Shown here: piece by piece, positions 57,448 through 64,000 of the stretch
How positions within the stretch are numbered: the stretch's first letter is position 1
Layout of the letters: the number at the start of each line of letters is the position of its first letter
Source of the DNA: Candidatus Thalassospirochaeta sargassi
Lineage (GTDB): Bacteria; Spirochaetota; Spirochaetia; UBA9216
DNA length: 64,000 nucleotides
Assembly (NCBI GenBank): GCA_028532855.1
Contig: JAQQAL010000011.1
Location: 248,001-312,000 of the forward strand
Direction of reading: 5' to 3'
The notes under the pieces: model-generated
What the model was told of the DNA's origin: nothing
Databases searched by the model: none
What the model saw: the letters and a program-made list of their open reading frames with translations, nothing else
Position numbers and translations under genes: made by a program

Positions 57448-58299
57448 TTATCTTACAGTCAGGCCAAAAGAAAGATTTGTTGTTGCAAGGTAATTTGATG
57501 TTGTGGGACTATCGCTGTCGGTCCAATTGTTTCTGTCATATCCGCTTGTGCCGGATGCTGAACCGCCTATAAAACGCAGGTTCAGAAAGAGATCAATATT
57601 GTTTTTAAGTGTATATCCGGTTCTGAGGGAAGCATCCAGCAGCGAGCCAGCAAACTCAAAATCTGCTCCGTTAAAGAATGCGGATGACGCATACGATCCG
57701 GTAATATCTGTTGAAAGATAAAATCTGTTGTTGAAACGATATGCTCCGATGAAGTTCAGCGCGGGCACCAGGCCGAGGTTCTGGCTGACTGTCATCTGTT
57801 CTCCGTTAAGCTGTTTGAAAATAATTGATGCATTCCGGAGCTGCAGCGCGGCACCCAATCCAAGATCTATATTATCCTCGGCAAAGAAATCGTAGGCGTA
57901 GGTTATTCTGTAAAAAGGAAAGCTGTATGTCATCTCCATCTCTGTGCCGGCTGTAAATGTTACGCCGTCTATGGTTCTATCTTCCTCGAAGACACTTTCC
58001 GTAACCACTTCAAGCGGCTGATATAGAAATGATATCCTGTGATGATTCTTGATTGTCATCCCGAGGTTGAAGCGTTCAAAGGGGTAGAGAATCTCCTGTC
58101 CCCCTTCCGTAACAAAATTGAAGGTGTCGGCTGTTCCCGCATCTCCGATTGTGATTGTGTGATACTGGATCCCTGTTGTTCCCAGTTCGGTCTCGAGAAA
58201 GAATTTTATATTGCTGTCGCTGTGATTGATAAGCGATCCCTCTGCAAATACGAGAAATGGAATGAATAGCAGTGCGAAAATTATTGAAAACTTTTTCAT
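57448..58299 (-). CDS. outer-membrane beta-barrel protein
   Basis: 283 aa. Signal peptide (about 1-19, FALLFIPFLVFA-EG), then alternating hydrophobic/polar strands ending in an aromatic-rich C-terminal strand (ATTNLSFGLTVR) typical of small outer-membrane barrels. No specific family recognised. AAAGGAG precedes the ATG; a 6-4-6 inverted repeat (ACTTAG-TTTC-CTAAGT) lies in its leader at about 58338-58353. Monocistronic with its own terminator. Possibly a surface-exposed porin or adhesion-like protein. Confidence 0.75.
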   Translation of the reverse strand: MKKFSIIFALLFIPFLVFAEGSLINHSDSNIKFFLETELGTTGIQYHTITIGDAGTADTFNFVTEGGQEILYPFERFNLGMTIKNHHRISFLYQPLEVVTESVFEEDRTIDGVTFTAGTEMEMTYSFPFYRITYAYDFFAEDNIDLGLGAALQLRNASIIFKQLNGEQMTVSQNLGLVPALNFIGAYRFNNRFYLSTDITGSYASSAFFNGADFEFAGSLLDASLRTGYTLKNNIDLFLNLRFIGGSASGTSGYDRNNWTDSDSPTTSNYLATTNLSFGLTVR

Positions 58300-58480
58300 T
58301 TATAGACTCCTTTAAAATTGATATTTAAAAGATAACTCACTTAGTTTCCTAAGTAAAGAAAGATTTTTTTTCGGTATAAGCCAAGAAGAAACATGGTTCC
58401 CCCCTGTTGCCTAAAGTCAACAAAATCAGGCAGCATAGGGTTACGAAAAAATGGTTAGTCATGGTCATAGTGATGTGTAT

Positions 58481-59632
58481 TTAACTTGTTATCTTTTGTA
58501 AAGAGTCATCATAGAGAATTATATCGTTTTTATTTTTTTTAGCCTGATACAATGCGATATCAGAATTTTCTATAAGATCATGGGGAGAAATGTTTTCTGT
58601 GTACTGGGCAATGCCTATGCTGACAGAAATCGGCTGAGGTGTTTTATACGTTTCTGCGAGAATATTGATTTCCGTCTGTATCTGGTTACAAATATATAAA
58701 ACTTCTTCTTTTGAAGAGTTTTTAAATAGAAGTGAAAACTCGTCACCTCCATAGCGAAAGGCCATAGCATCTTCGCCGGCATTCATTAAAACTTTTCCCA
58801 AACTTTTTAGGTAATTATCACCGGCAACATGTCCCAGGCTGTCGTTAAGCTGCTTGAAATGGTCCACATCTATCATTGCAAAGAAATAGCTGCCTGCAGT
58901 CCCGTCCTTTGTCATTTGCTCTATGGCGCTTCTGAACGCATTTCGATTATAGATACCGGTTAAATCATCAATTTCCAGCTTTTTTTGAAGTTTAAGTCTT
59001 TCAGTTTCTTTTCGGAGTACAACCTGATTTTTCTTATCCTCAAAGTAAATAATAATAAGGCATACAACTGCTAAAGATAGAAGTGTAAACAGGGATATAA
59101 GAAAATTACCAAGACGCATGCCGTCTTCAAGTATTGTAGAGCTGTCTGGATCCCATTTTATAAAAATTTCAGAGAGTATTAAGGCGAGGTTTGATGACAG
59201 AGATGTCAGCACTGAGAGGTTGTATTGTCCATAGATTGCCGGTATCAGAATCGGCACGGAAAAGATATAAAAGAGGGAGGTGAAAGATCCATGAATGGTG
59301 AAAATGACAAAGCAGATGGCTACCATGGTTAACGAGACTGTATAAGTTTTATGTACCTGGGAAAATTTATTGGAAAACAGAACGATGGAGGTTGAAAATA
59401 TAAGTAGGAGATTAACTGCCGTCGGGAGTAAAAGGTACTTAAAGATGTATCGAAAAAAAGTAGTCGTTATTTCTCCAGAAACATACATTAGCCAGCCTAT
59501 CCCGATCTCGAGAATTAGTGTAAGTAATACTAGTCCTGCTGATATGTAAAAGTGATAATACAGCCATTTCCCGTTTATTTTCAGATATTCCTGTTCAATA
59601 TCTTCTTCCAGTGTCTGTTGAGTAGTCCGCAT
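58481..59632 (-). CDS. membrane diguanylate cyclase (GGDEF)
   Basis: 383 aa. Six or so membrane helices (about 25-215) without a recognised sensor fold, short coiled coil, then a GGDEF domain (about 220-380) with DDLTGIYNRNAF, MIDVDHFKQLNDSLGH and the active-site motif RYGGDEF. No RxxD inhibitory site precedes it, so no product feedback is predicted, unlike the cyclase at 8168-9430. Served by the promoter at 59665-59693. Confidence 0.93.
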   Translation of the reverse strand: MRTTQQTLEEDIEQEYLKINGKWLYYHFYISAGLVLLTLILEIGIGWLMYVSGEITTTFFRYIFKYLLLPTAVNLLLIFSTSIVLFSNKFSQVHKTYTVSLTMVAICFVIFTIHGSFTSLFYIFSVPILIPAIYGQYNLSVLTSLSSNLALILSEIFIKWDPDSSTILEDGMRLGNFLISLFTLLSLAVVCLIIIYFEDKKNQVVLRKETERLKLQKKLEIDDLTGIYNRNAFRSAIEQMTKDGTAGSYFFAMIDVDHFKQLNDSLGHVAGDNYLKSLGKVLMNAGEDAMAFRYGGDEFSLLFKNSSKEEVLYICNQIQTEINILAETYKTPQPISVSIGIAQYTENISPHDLIENSDIALYQAKKNKNDIILYDDSLQKITS

Positions 59633-59664
59633 TTAAGGGTGTATCCTCTGGTGAGTGATAACAA

Positions 59665-59693
59665 AATATATCTACGAAGAAATTAAATGTCAA
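59665..59693 (-). promoter_or_regulatory. sigma-70 promoter of the membrane GGDEF gene
   Basis: Minus strand TTGACA (59693-59688), 17-bp spacer, TATATT (59670-59665), 33 bp before the start codon. Confidence 0.75.
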
Positions 59694-59844
59694 TTAGACA
59701 TTAGTAGAAGTGGAAGGCTGTCATGTAAACATGTGGTGAATCTGGCCGGTCTTTCCTGTCCTTGACGCCGAGAGAGTTTATCAAGAGTTCTATGTTTTAT
59801 CCCAATAGTTTATCTCTATTATGAATAGAGAGTCCTGTTCTGAT

Positions 59845-60726
59845 TCAGGTTTTTATTACTGGAATGTAAATATCTACAATACTGCTGTGTCTGTCATCAC
59901 TCTTTGCGTTCGTCGGGTACAGTTCAAAGCTGAAGCCATCGGCGGGTTTGAGTTTCAGTTCAGGCAGCAGGTCGCGATATACCCGATTCCATGCCTTGCC
60001 GTAGTCTTCATCCCGGAGGCTGAATCTGCTTACCAGATAATCTCCGCCGTCAATATTAATTTTACCGATATCGCGGCTGGTCTTTGTATCGATCGGGACT
60101 GATATACCGATGGATATTCTTGTTCTGGATTCTTCGGCTATTTTTTCAGGATGGTGGTACAGCACAACATTCTGCTGTTCAGATCCCAGGAGGTCTTTTG
60201 AGCCGGCCCAGGTCGTCAGTTTATTGTAGAGGTAGATGAACAGAGCTGAATCTCCGGCGTATGCTTCATTATGTCTGATGTAGGCAATTGTGAATCCGTC
60301 GAGGGCTGCTACTTTGGATGAAATAAGTTTTGCTTCGCTATAGTCTACTCCTGAATCGGTTAGCATGGTTTTAAGCGGCTGGTATGTAACAGGTAGTTTT
60401 CTGTTTTTTCTAAAAGCGGATGGTGAGATTGAAAAAAGCCTGCGGAATTCTTTTCCGAATTCTGCCGGATCTGAAAAACCGCATAGAATCGCAATGTCTT
60501 TCACTGTTTTTGAGGTGGTGGTAAGAAGTTCCGATGCTTTCTCCAGTCTCAGCTGTGTGACAGCATCAAAAACCTTACATCCTGTATATGCCATGAAAAT
60601 ATTGTGAAAGTGATATTTTGACAGACCGGATGCTTCGGATATTCCTGCAAGGGTTATCCTTTTATTTAGATTGTTTTCGATGTAGTCTACAGCGTTGGTA
60701 ATACTCTCAATATAAAAACCATTCAT
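59845..60726 (-). CDS. AraC-family regulator with GyrI-like effector domain
   Basis: 293 aa. N-terminal AraC double HTH (about 8-107; ITLAGISEASGLSKYHFHNIFM and VKDIAILCGFSDPAEFGKEFRRLFSISPSAFRK), then a GyrI/Rob-type effector-binding domain (about 130-293) starting at ISSKVAALDGFTIAYIRH and ending SSIVDIYIPV. This order is that of the Rob/YdeE-type multidrug or stress regulators that bind amphipathic ligands. No obvious target gene next to it; the adjacent GGDEF and PfkB genes are on the same strand. Confidence 0.93.
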   Translation of the reverse strand: MNGFYIESITNAVDYIENNLNKRITLAGISEASGLSKYHFHNIFMAYTGCKVFDAVTQLRLEKASELLTTTSKTVKDIAILCGFSDPAEFGKEFRRLFSISPSAFRKNRKLPVTYQPLKTMLTDSGVDYSEAKLISSKVAALDGFTIAYIRHNEAYAGDSALFIYLYNKLTTWAGSKDLLGSEQQNVVLYHHPEKIAEESRTRISIGISVPIDTKTSRDIGKINIDGGDYLVSRFSLRDEDYGKAWNRVYRDLLPELKLKPADGFSFELYPTNAKSDDRHSSIVDIYIPVIKT

Positions 60727-60758
60727 AATTAACGGAATTATAACATATAAACATTATC

Positions 60759-61727
60759 TTAATCATCAGTTTTACGCCTGATTTCTGCCAGTTTAAGGCT
60801 GTCGTCAAGCGTCGGGATCGATGTTCGTGCCCCCGGGGTCACGACCGATAAAGCGGCTGCGGCGGAAGCAAGTTTCAGGTTTTCATTAAAACTATATCCG
60901 TTTAAAAGACCGAACGAGAAGGCCCCGTGAAAAATATCTCCGGCTCCGGTTGAGTCGACAGCCTCAACATTATAGGCCGGCATGCTTACAGCCAGGGTTT
61001 TGTCAGAACTGCGCCTGTCGTAGAAAAGCCCCCCGGCGCCTAGCGTAACGATCACGTGTCCCGGAAAGCGTTCTCCGAGCAGCTCTATGCAGCGTTGCCG
61101 TCCGTCTTCATTCTCAATATCATCAATTCCCGTGCAGACCTCAGCAAAGCGTTTACTGCATACAGCATAATCTGCTGCAGAGCAGAGCCTGTCGGTTGCC
61201 TCGCGGTATGATCCGGCGTCTACGACAACCTTCGCTTCAGGAAACATCTCCATCATTTTAAGGCTCAGCTCAAGCGCGTGACCATCAAAATGAAGTACTT
61301 TGGGCTGCATTTTTTCAAGCTTTCGTAATAGATTTTTGGTGACGGCCGGCTGATCATTTTCATTACGCCGATTCAAAAGGGTCCGGCTGCCGTTTTTTGT
61401 GTTTACTATTACCGCAGACAGGGGGGTGCTCTTTTTGCCGTCCATGCATACGAGTGACGTGTCGACTTTAGAGGCTTTAAGCTCTTCAATAATAAGCCGT
61501 CCGTAGATATCGTCCCCAATCATCCCGGCAAAAGCAGCTGCGGCCCCCCACTGAGCCACCAGGGTTGCGGCATTTGAGGCCGGTCCACCGCCGGTCTGTA
61601 CAAGTTCATCTATCCTGTATTTACGATCTTCAATCGGAAACTCATCCATCATAAAGTTGAGGTCATAGGCTGCATGTCCGCAACAGATAACATCGGGATT
61701 TTTGCTCATGTCTATAGTGAAAAGCAT
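60759..61727 (-). CDS. PfkB-family carbohydrate kinase
   Basis: 322 aa ribokinase-fold kinase. Signature 1 region ELVQTGGGPASNAATLVAQWG and signature 2 DSTGAGDIFHGAFSFGLL with the catalytic Asp, plus VIVTLGAGGLFYD. Substrate could be a sugar or nucleoside; nothing in the sequence I can read decides. Start is either ATG 61727 or ATG 61709 (MSKNPDVICCG), both with poor ribosome sites. Downstream of the MAT2B-like gene with about 65 bp between. Confidence 0.9.
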   Translation of the reverse strand: MLFTIDMSKNPDVICCGHAAYDLNFMMDEFPIEDRKYRIDELVQTGGGPASNAATLVAQWGAAAAFAGMIGDDIYGRLIIEELKASKVDTSLVCMDGKKSTPLSAVIVNTKNGSRTLLNRRNENDQPAVTKNLLRKLEKMQPKVLHFDGHALELSLKMMEMFPEAKVVVDAGSYREATDRLCSAADYAVCSKRFAEVCTGIDDIENEDGRQRCIELLGERFPGHVIVTLGAGGLFYDRRSSDKTLAVSMPAYNVEAVDSTGAGDIFHGAFSFGLLNGYSFNENLKLASAAAALSVVTPGARTSIPTLDDSLKLAEIRRKTDD

Positions 61728-61793
61728 TAGTCGGCGATTGTCAATTCAAAAGTGAGAAGATTAATGAGAAGATTGAAGTTAGCCTTTTAAAGG

Positions 61794-62684
61794 CTACCTG
61801 CCGTTTTGGCGGATGATTTTTTCCACTGCCGGAATGAAATCCCGATAGTTGTTCAGGTTGAATTTCTCAAGTCTGCCTGTATCAAGCTTTGCATTCTGGG
61901 GGCGTGGAGCGGCGTTCGTGTCGGCTTCTGCTGCTTTGATGAGTTCAGGGTTTATTCCCATTATCTTCGCCATGATTTTTGCCATCCCGTATTTAGTATA
62001 GGGTTTTTCAGAGCTGCACTGGAAGATTCCGCTTAATCTCTCTCCCCTGCGCAGGCGGCGACAGAGGCCTGCGATTATTTTTGCAATATCCTCCGAATGG
62101 GTCGGAAAGCGCACCAGATTATTATCGAAGAACGACGGTTTGTCGGCAGATATTTCTTCCGCAATCAGGGTGACTGCACTTTCGCCGAGATATTCGCAAG
62201 GGCCGTAAAGGATAGGTATTCGAAGAATGAAAGCGTCGGGACATTTTCCCACTACAGCTTTTTCACCTGCAAGTTTCATCTCTCCGTAGGTATTAAGCGG
62301 ATTGGTTTCTGAATCCGGGTAGTAGGGTGGGGCGGTGCCGTCAAAGACGTAATTTGTAGAGATGTATAATAACGATGCGCCAACCCCCGCCGCCGCGGCT
62401 GCAAGGGTTACTGTAGCGCCTACATTGACCCGGGCTGCCTTTTCAGGATCGGCTTTTACCTCATCGGGGCGCCTTTCAGCTGCGGCATGAATAATCATAT
62501 CCGGGGAAAAATCGGTTACAAATGTATTAACAGCAGCTGAGTCGGTAATATCAAGTTTTTTAAGTTTTCCTGCGGAGCGGGAAAAAGCGGTGCCGATAAC
62601 ATTAAAAGCAGTACCATTTGCACAGAGTTCTTTATAAAGAGGCCGGCCCAGCAGTCCTGAGGCCCCGGTCAGTAATATCTTCAT
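61794..62684 (-). CDS. RmlD/MAT2B-like short-chain reductase
   Basis: 296 aa extended SDR: NADP(H) loop TGASGLLGRPLY, active-site YISTNYVFDG (Tyr/Ser region) and YGEMKLAGEKAV (YxxxK), then RIPILYGPCEYLGESAVT and FPTHSEDIA. RmlD (dTDP-4-dehydrorhamnose reductase) is the bacterial archetype, but several blocks (HAAAERRPDEV, RIPILYG, ESAVT, RFPTH, RPQNAKLD) match my memory of eukaryotic MAT2B, the regulatory subunit of methionine adenosyltransferase, more closely. No rhamnose operon genes are nearby. Confidence 0.85.
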   Translation of the reverse strand: MKILLTGASGLLGRPLYKELCANGTAFNVIGTAFSRSAGKLKKLDITDSAAVNTFVTDFSPDMIIHAAAERRPDEVKADPEKAARVNVGATVTLAAAAAGVGASLLYISTNYVFDGTAPPYYPDSETNPLNTYGEMKLAGEKAVVGKCPDAFILRIPILYGPCEYLGESAVTLIAEEISADKPSFFDNNLVRFPTHSEDIAKIIAGLCRRLRRGERLSGIFQCSSEKPYTKYGMAKIMAKIMGINPELIKAAEADTNAAPRPQNAKLDTGRLEKFNLNNYRDFIPAVEKIIRQNGR

Positions 62685-62721
62685 AGAGTGATTGTAGCAT
62701 GATGTTTTTCATTGTGAAAGC

Positions 62722-64000
62722 TTAGGTGGATTTTTCTGTGAATTCGATCCTGTATCTTGTTCCGTCCGAGTTATCTATTGTCATTGTTCCGTCAAGCTGT
62801 CTGCTCAGGTTACGGATTAGATTAATCCCCAGGCTTCCCTGTTTTCCCTGTATATATTCATCCGGCAGGCCGCTGCCGTTGTCGGTAATTGTAAAAATAA
62901 GGCTCCCGGCTTTGTTATGCAGCCCAATGCTGACAATCCCGCTTTCATTTTCTTTGAATGCGTATTTTACTGAATTGGTCAGTGTTTCGTTAGTTATCAT
63001 ACCAATGGTTACCGCCTGATCAATCGAAAATTCCATGCTGTCAATCGAATACATGATATCAATCTTCTGATCAGCGCCGAAGCTGTGAATAATGTATTCA
63101 GCAAGATTTTTCAGGTAGGTTTCAGCTGAAACTGATGAATAGTTTTCATTTGAATAAAGCATGTTGTGTATGATGCTGATAGATTCAAGTCGGCTGATAA
63201 GTTCAAGAAAGGATTCTCTTGTTACAGGATCCTGATTTTCCGATAGCTCAAGTTTCAACAGCGATATGATTATCTGAAAATTGTTTTTGACCCTATGGTT
63301 GATTTCCTTCAGCATCATCTCTTTTTCCGATAAGGACTCTTCGATAATTCTGATGTGTTCTTCCCGTAAAGAGTCCCTTTCTTCCGAAGCAGCAATAATC
63401 TCTCGATTTCTTGCTGCAAGCCTTCGGACAATATCGTTAAAGCCTGATACGAGATAGTATGCGTCACTGTTCTTTTTGAATTTAATCGGTTTTGACACGG
63501 GGGCTTGAAGAAGCGGACTTTCATCAAGTTCTGTCATACTTGCTGTAATTGTTCTCACTGATGCGACAATAGGGTAGGTTATTAGAGCCGCCAATCCTAT
63601 TAATATTATGACTGTTATAGAGAATATGATGGAAAGAGTTAAAAAATAGTTTCTTGTTGCAGTTTGGATATCACCTGAATAAATACCTGTGCCTATATAG
63701 CAGTCAAATTCCTGTAGTCCCGTTATGTAGGATAGCTTTTCCTGCGCTTCTGCAACGCCTGGTGGATGATATCGGTAGCTCACCCAGCCGGGTTCACTTT
63801 TGGCTTGTTTTATCAATTCCCTGATAATGAAATTTCCATCCGCATCCCTTAGATTAAGTTGATTAGAGCCTTCAAGTTCGGGTTCGAAGGGCTGAACGAG
63901 CATTATCCCATCGTAAGTACTCATGAAAAGGTAGTTTGGCTGTGTTTCATCGTCAAAAGTAAGTAGCCGAACCTGTGATGCAATAAGCTCCAGCGCCTCT
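62722..64000 (-). CDS. Cache-domain sensor histidine kinase (HisKA_2 type), 5' end cut by window
   Basis: C-terminal part of a membrane sensor kinase. The frame stays open beyond the track start (63924) to the window edge, encoding more of an extracellular Cache domain (NYLFMSTYDG, PELEGSNQLNLRDADGNFI). A membrane helix (TLSIIFSITVIILIGLAALI), a HAMP-like linker and coiled coil follow, then the HisKA_2/HWE-related phosphoacceptor region KEINHRVKNNFQIIISLL and an ATPase domain with ETLTNSVKYAF and DNGSGLP. Ligand is likely a small molecule such as an organic acid; its response regulator is not in view. Confidence 0.93.
   Translation of the reverse strand, partial: EALELIASQVRLLTFDDETQPNYLFMSTYDGIMLVQPFEPELEGSNQLNLRDADGNFIIRELIKQAKSEPGWVSYRYHPPGVAEAQEKLSYITGLQEFDCYIGTGIYSGDIQTATRNYFLTLSIIFSITVIILIGLAALITYPIVASVRTITASMTELDESPLLQAPVSKPIKFKKNSDAYYLVSGFNDIVRRLAARNREIIAASEERDSLREEHIRIIEESLSEKEMMLKEINHRVKNNFQIIISLLKLELSENQDPVTRESFLELISRLESISIIHNMLYSNENYSSVSAETYLKNLAEYIIHSFGADQKIDIMYSIDSMEFSIDQAVTIGMITNETLTNSVKYAFKENESGIVSIGLHNKAGSLIFTITDNGSGLPDEYIQGKQGSLGINLIRNLSRQLDGTMTIDNSDGTRYRIEFTEKST

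Noticed and set aside
61755-61796. Direct repeat GAGAAGATT and a TAGCC/GGCTA hairpin between the MAT2B-like and PfkB genes
   Set aside because: Short, imperfect, and without a clear U-run; not enough for a repeat or terminator call.
1-64000. CRISPR arrays, insertion sequences, prophage or integrase
   Set aside because: No regularly spaced repeats, transposase or integrase reading frames, or terminal inverted repeats were seen by reading.

Overview
The window looks like a chromosomal stretch from a free-living, anaerobic or fermentative spirochaete (Spirochaetales-like). This is inferred from the gene set: a che operon with CheD, a KtrAB potassium system, PtsP, a PFK with mixed active-site signatures, an electron-bifurcating-type NADH/NADPH/ferredoxin complex, lipoproteins, and large proteins of unknown family. 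No ribosomal marker is present, so the placement is inference. Coding density is very high, genes often overlap by 4 bp, and no gap exceeds about 250 bp.

Layout. 1-7 kb: PilZ protein (5' cut), a heterodimeric ABC exporter with one degenerate nucleotide site, then ktrB-ktrA-PAS protein on the minus strand. 7-13.5 kb: yigZ, a minus-strand thyA/diguanylate cyclase/folA operon, a large unknown protein and trxB. 13.6-16.1 kb: an ECF sigma factor and a membrane VWA protein. 16.2-24.3 kb: a complete chemosensory operon (STAS, CheA, CheR, CheB, a divergent soluble receptor, CheY, CheD), with a J-domain protein and CheW convergent to it. 24.4-25.1 kb: tRNA-Ala(CGC) and lspA.

25.2-29.1 kb is the most unusual locus. 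A minus-strand operon reads MarR regulator, ArsM-like methyltransferase ending in CCCCK, a 31-residue Cys-containing peptide missed by the ORF track, a terminator-like hairpin, a radical SAM/SPASM enzyme, and a thioredoxin-thioredoxin reductase fusion. The layout is that of a peptide-modification (RiPP-like) cluster. Its promoter is near-consensus, with two tandem GTTGC-N5-GCAAC operators just downstream.

29.2-43 kb: srkA, a NYN-LOTUS protein, a three-gene Stn-type electron-bifurcating transhydrogenase, transketolase, an unknown membrane-anchored protein, an orphan molybdopterin oxidoreductase and an M20 amidohydrolase. 43-50.9 kb: a four-domain CoA-disulfide reductase/rhodanese/TusA/DsrE fusion behind a palindromic operator, yjbQ, ptsP, an FAD dehydrogenase and an M14 peptidase lipoprotein. 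50.9-64 kb: rhomboid, periplasmic protein, YkgJ-type protein, Nudix, ppk, pfk, QueG-like protein, outer-membrane barrel, GGDEF protein, AraC regulator, PfkB kinase, a MAT2B-like reductase and a Cache sensor kinase cut by the window edge.

Themes are thiol/redox chemistry (two thioredoxin reductases, CoADR fusion, Stn complex, SPASM enzyme) and c-di-GMP signalling (PilZ, two GGDEF proteins, and MshEN-like repeats in CheA and the J-domain protein).
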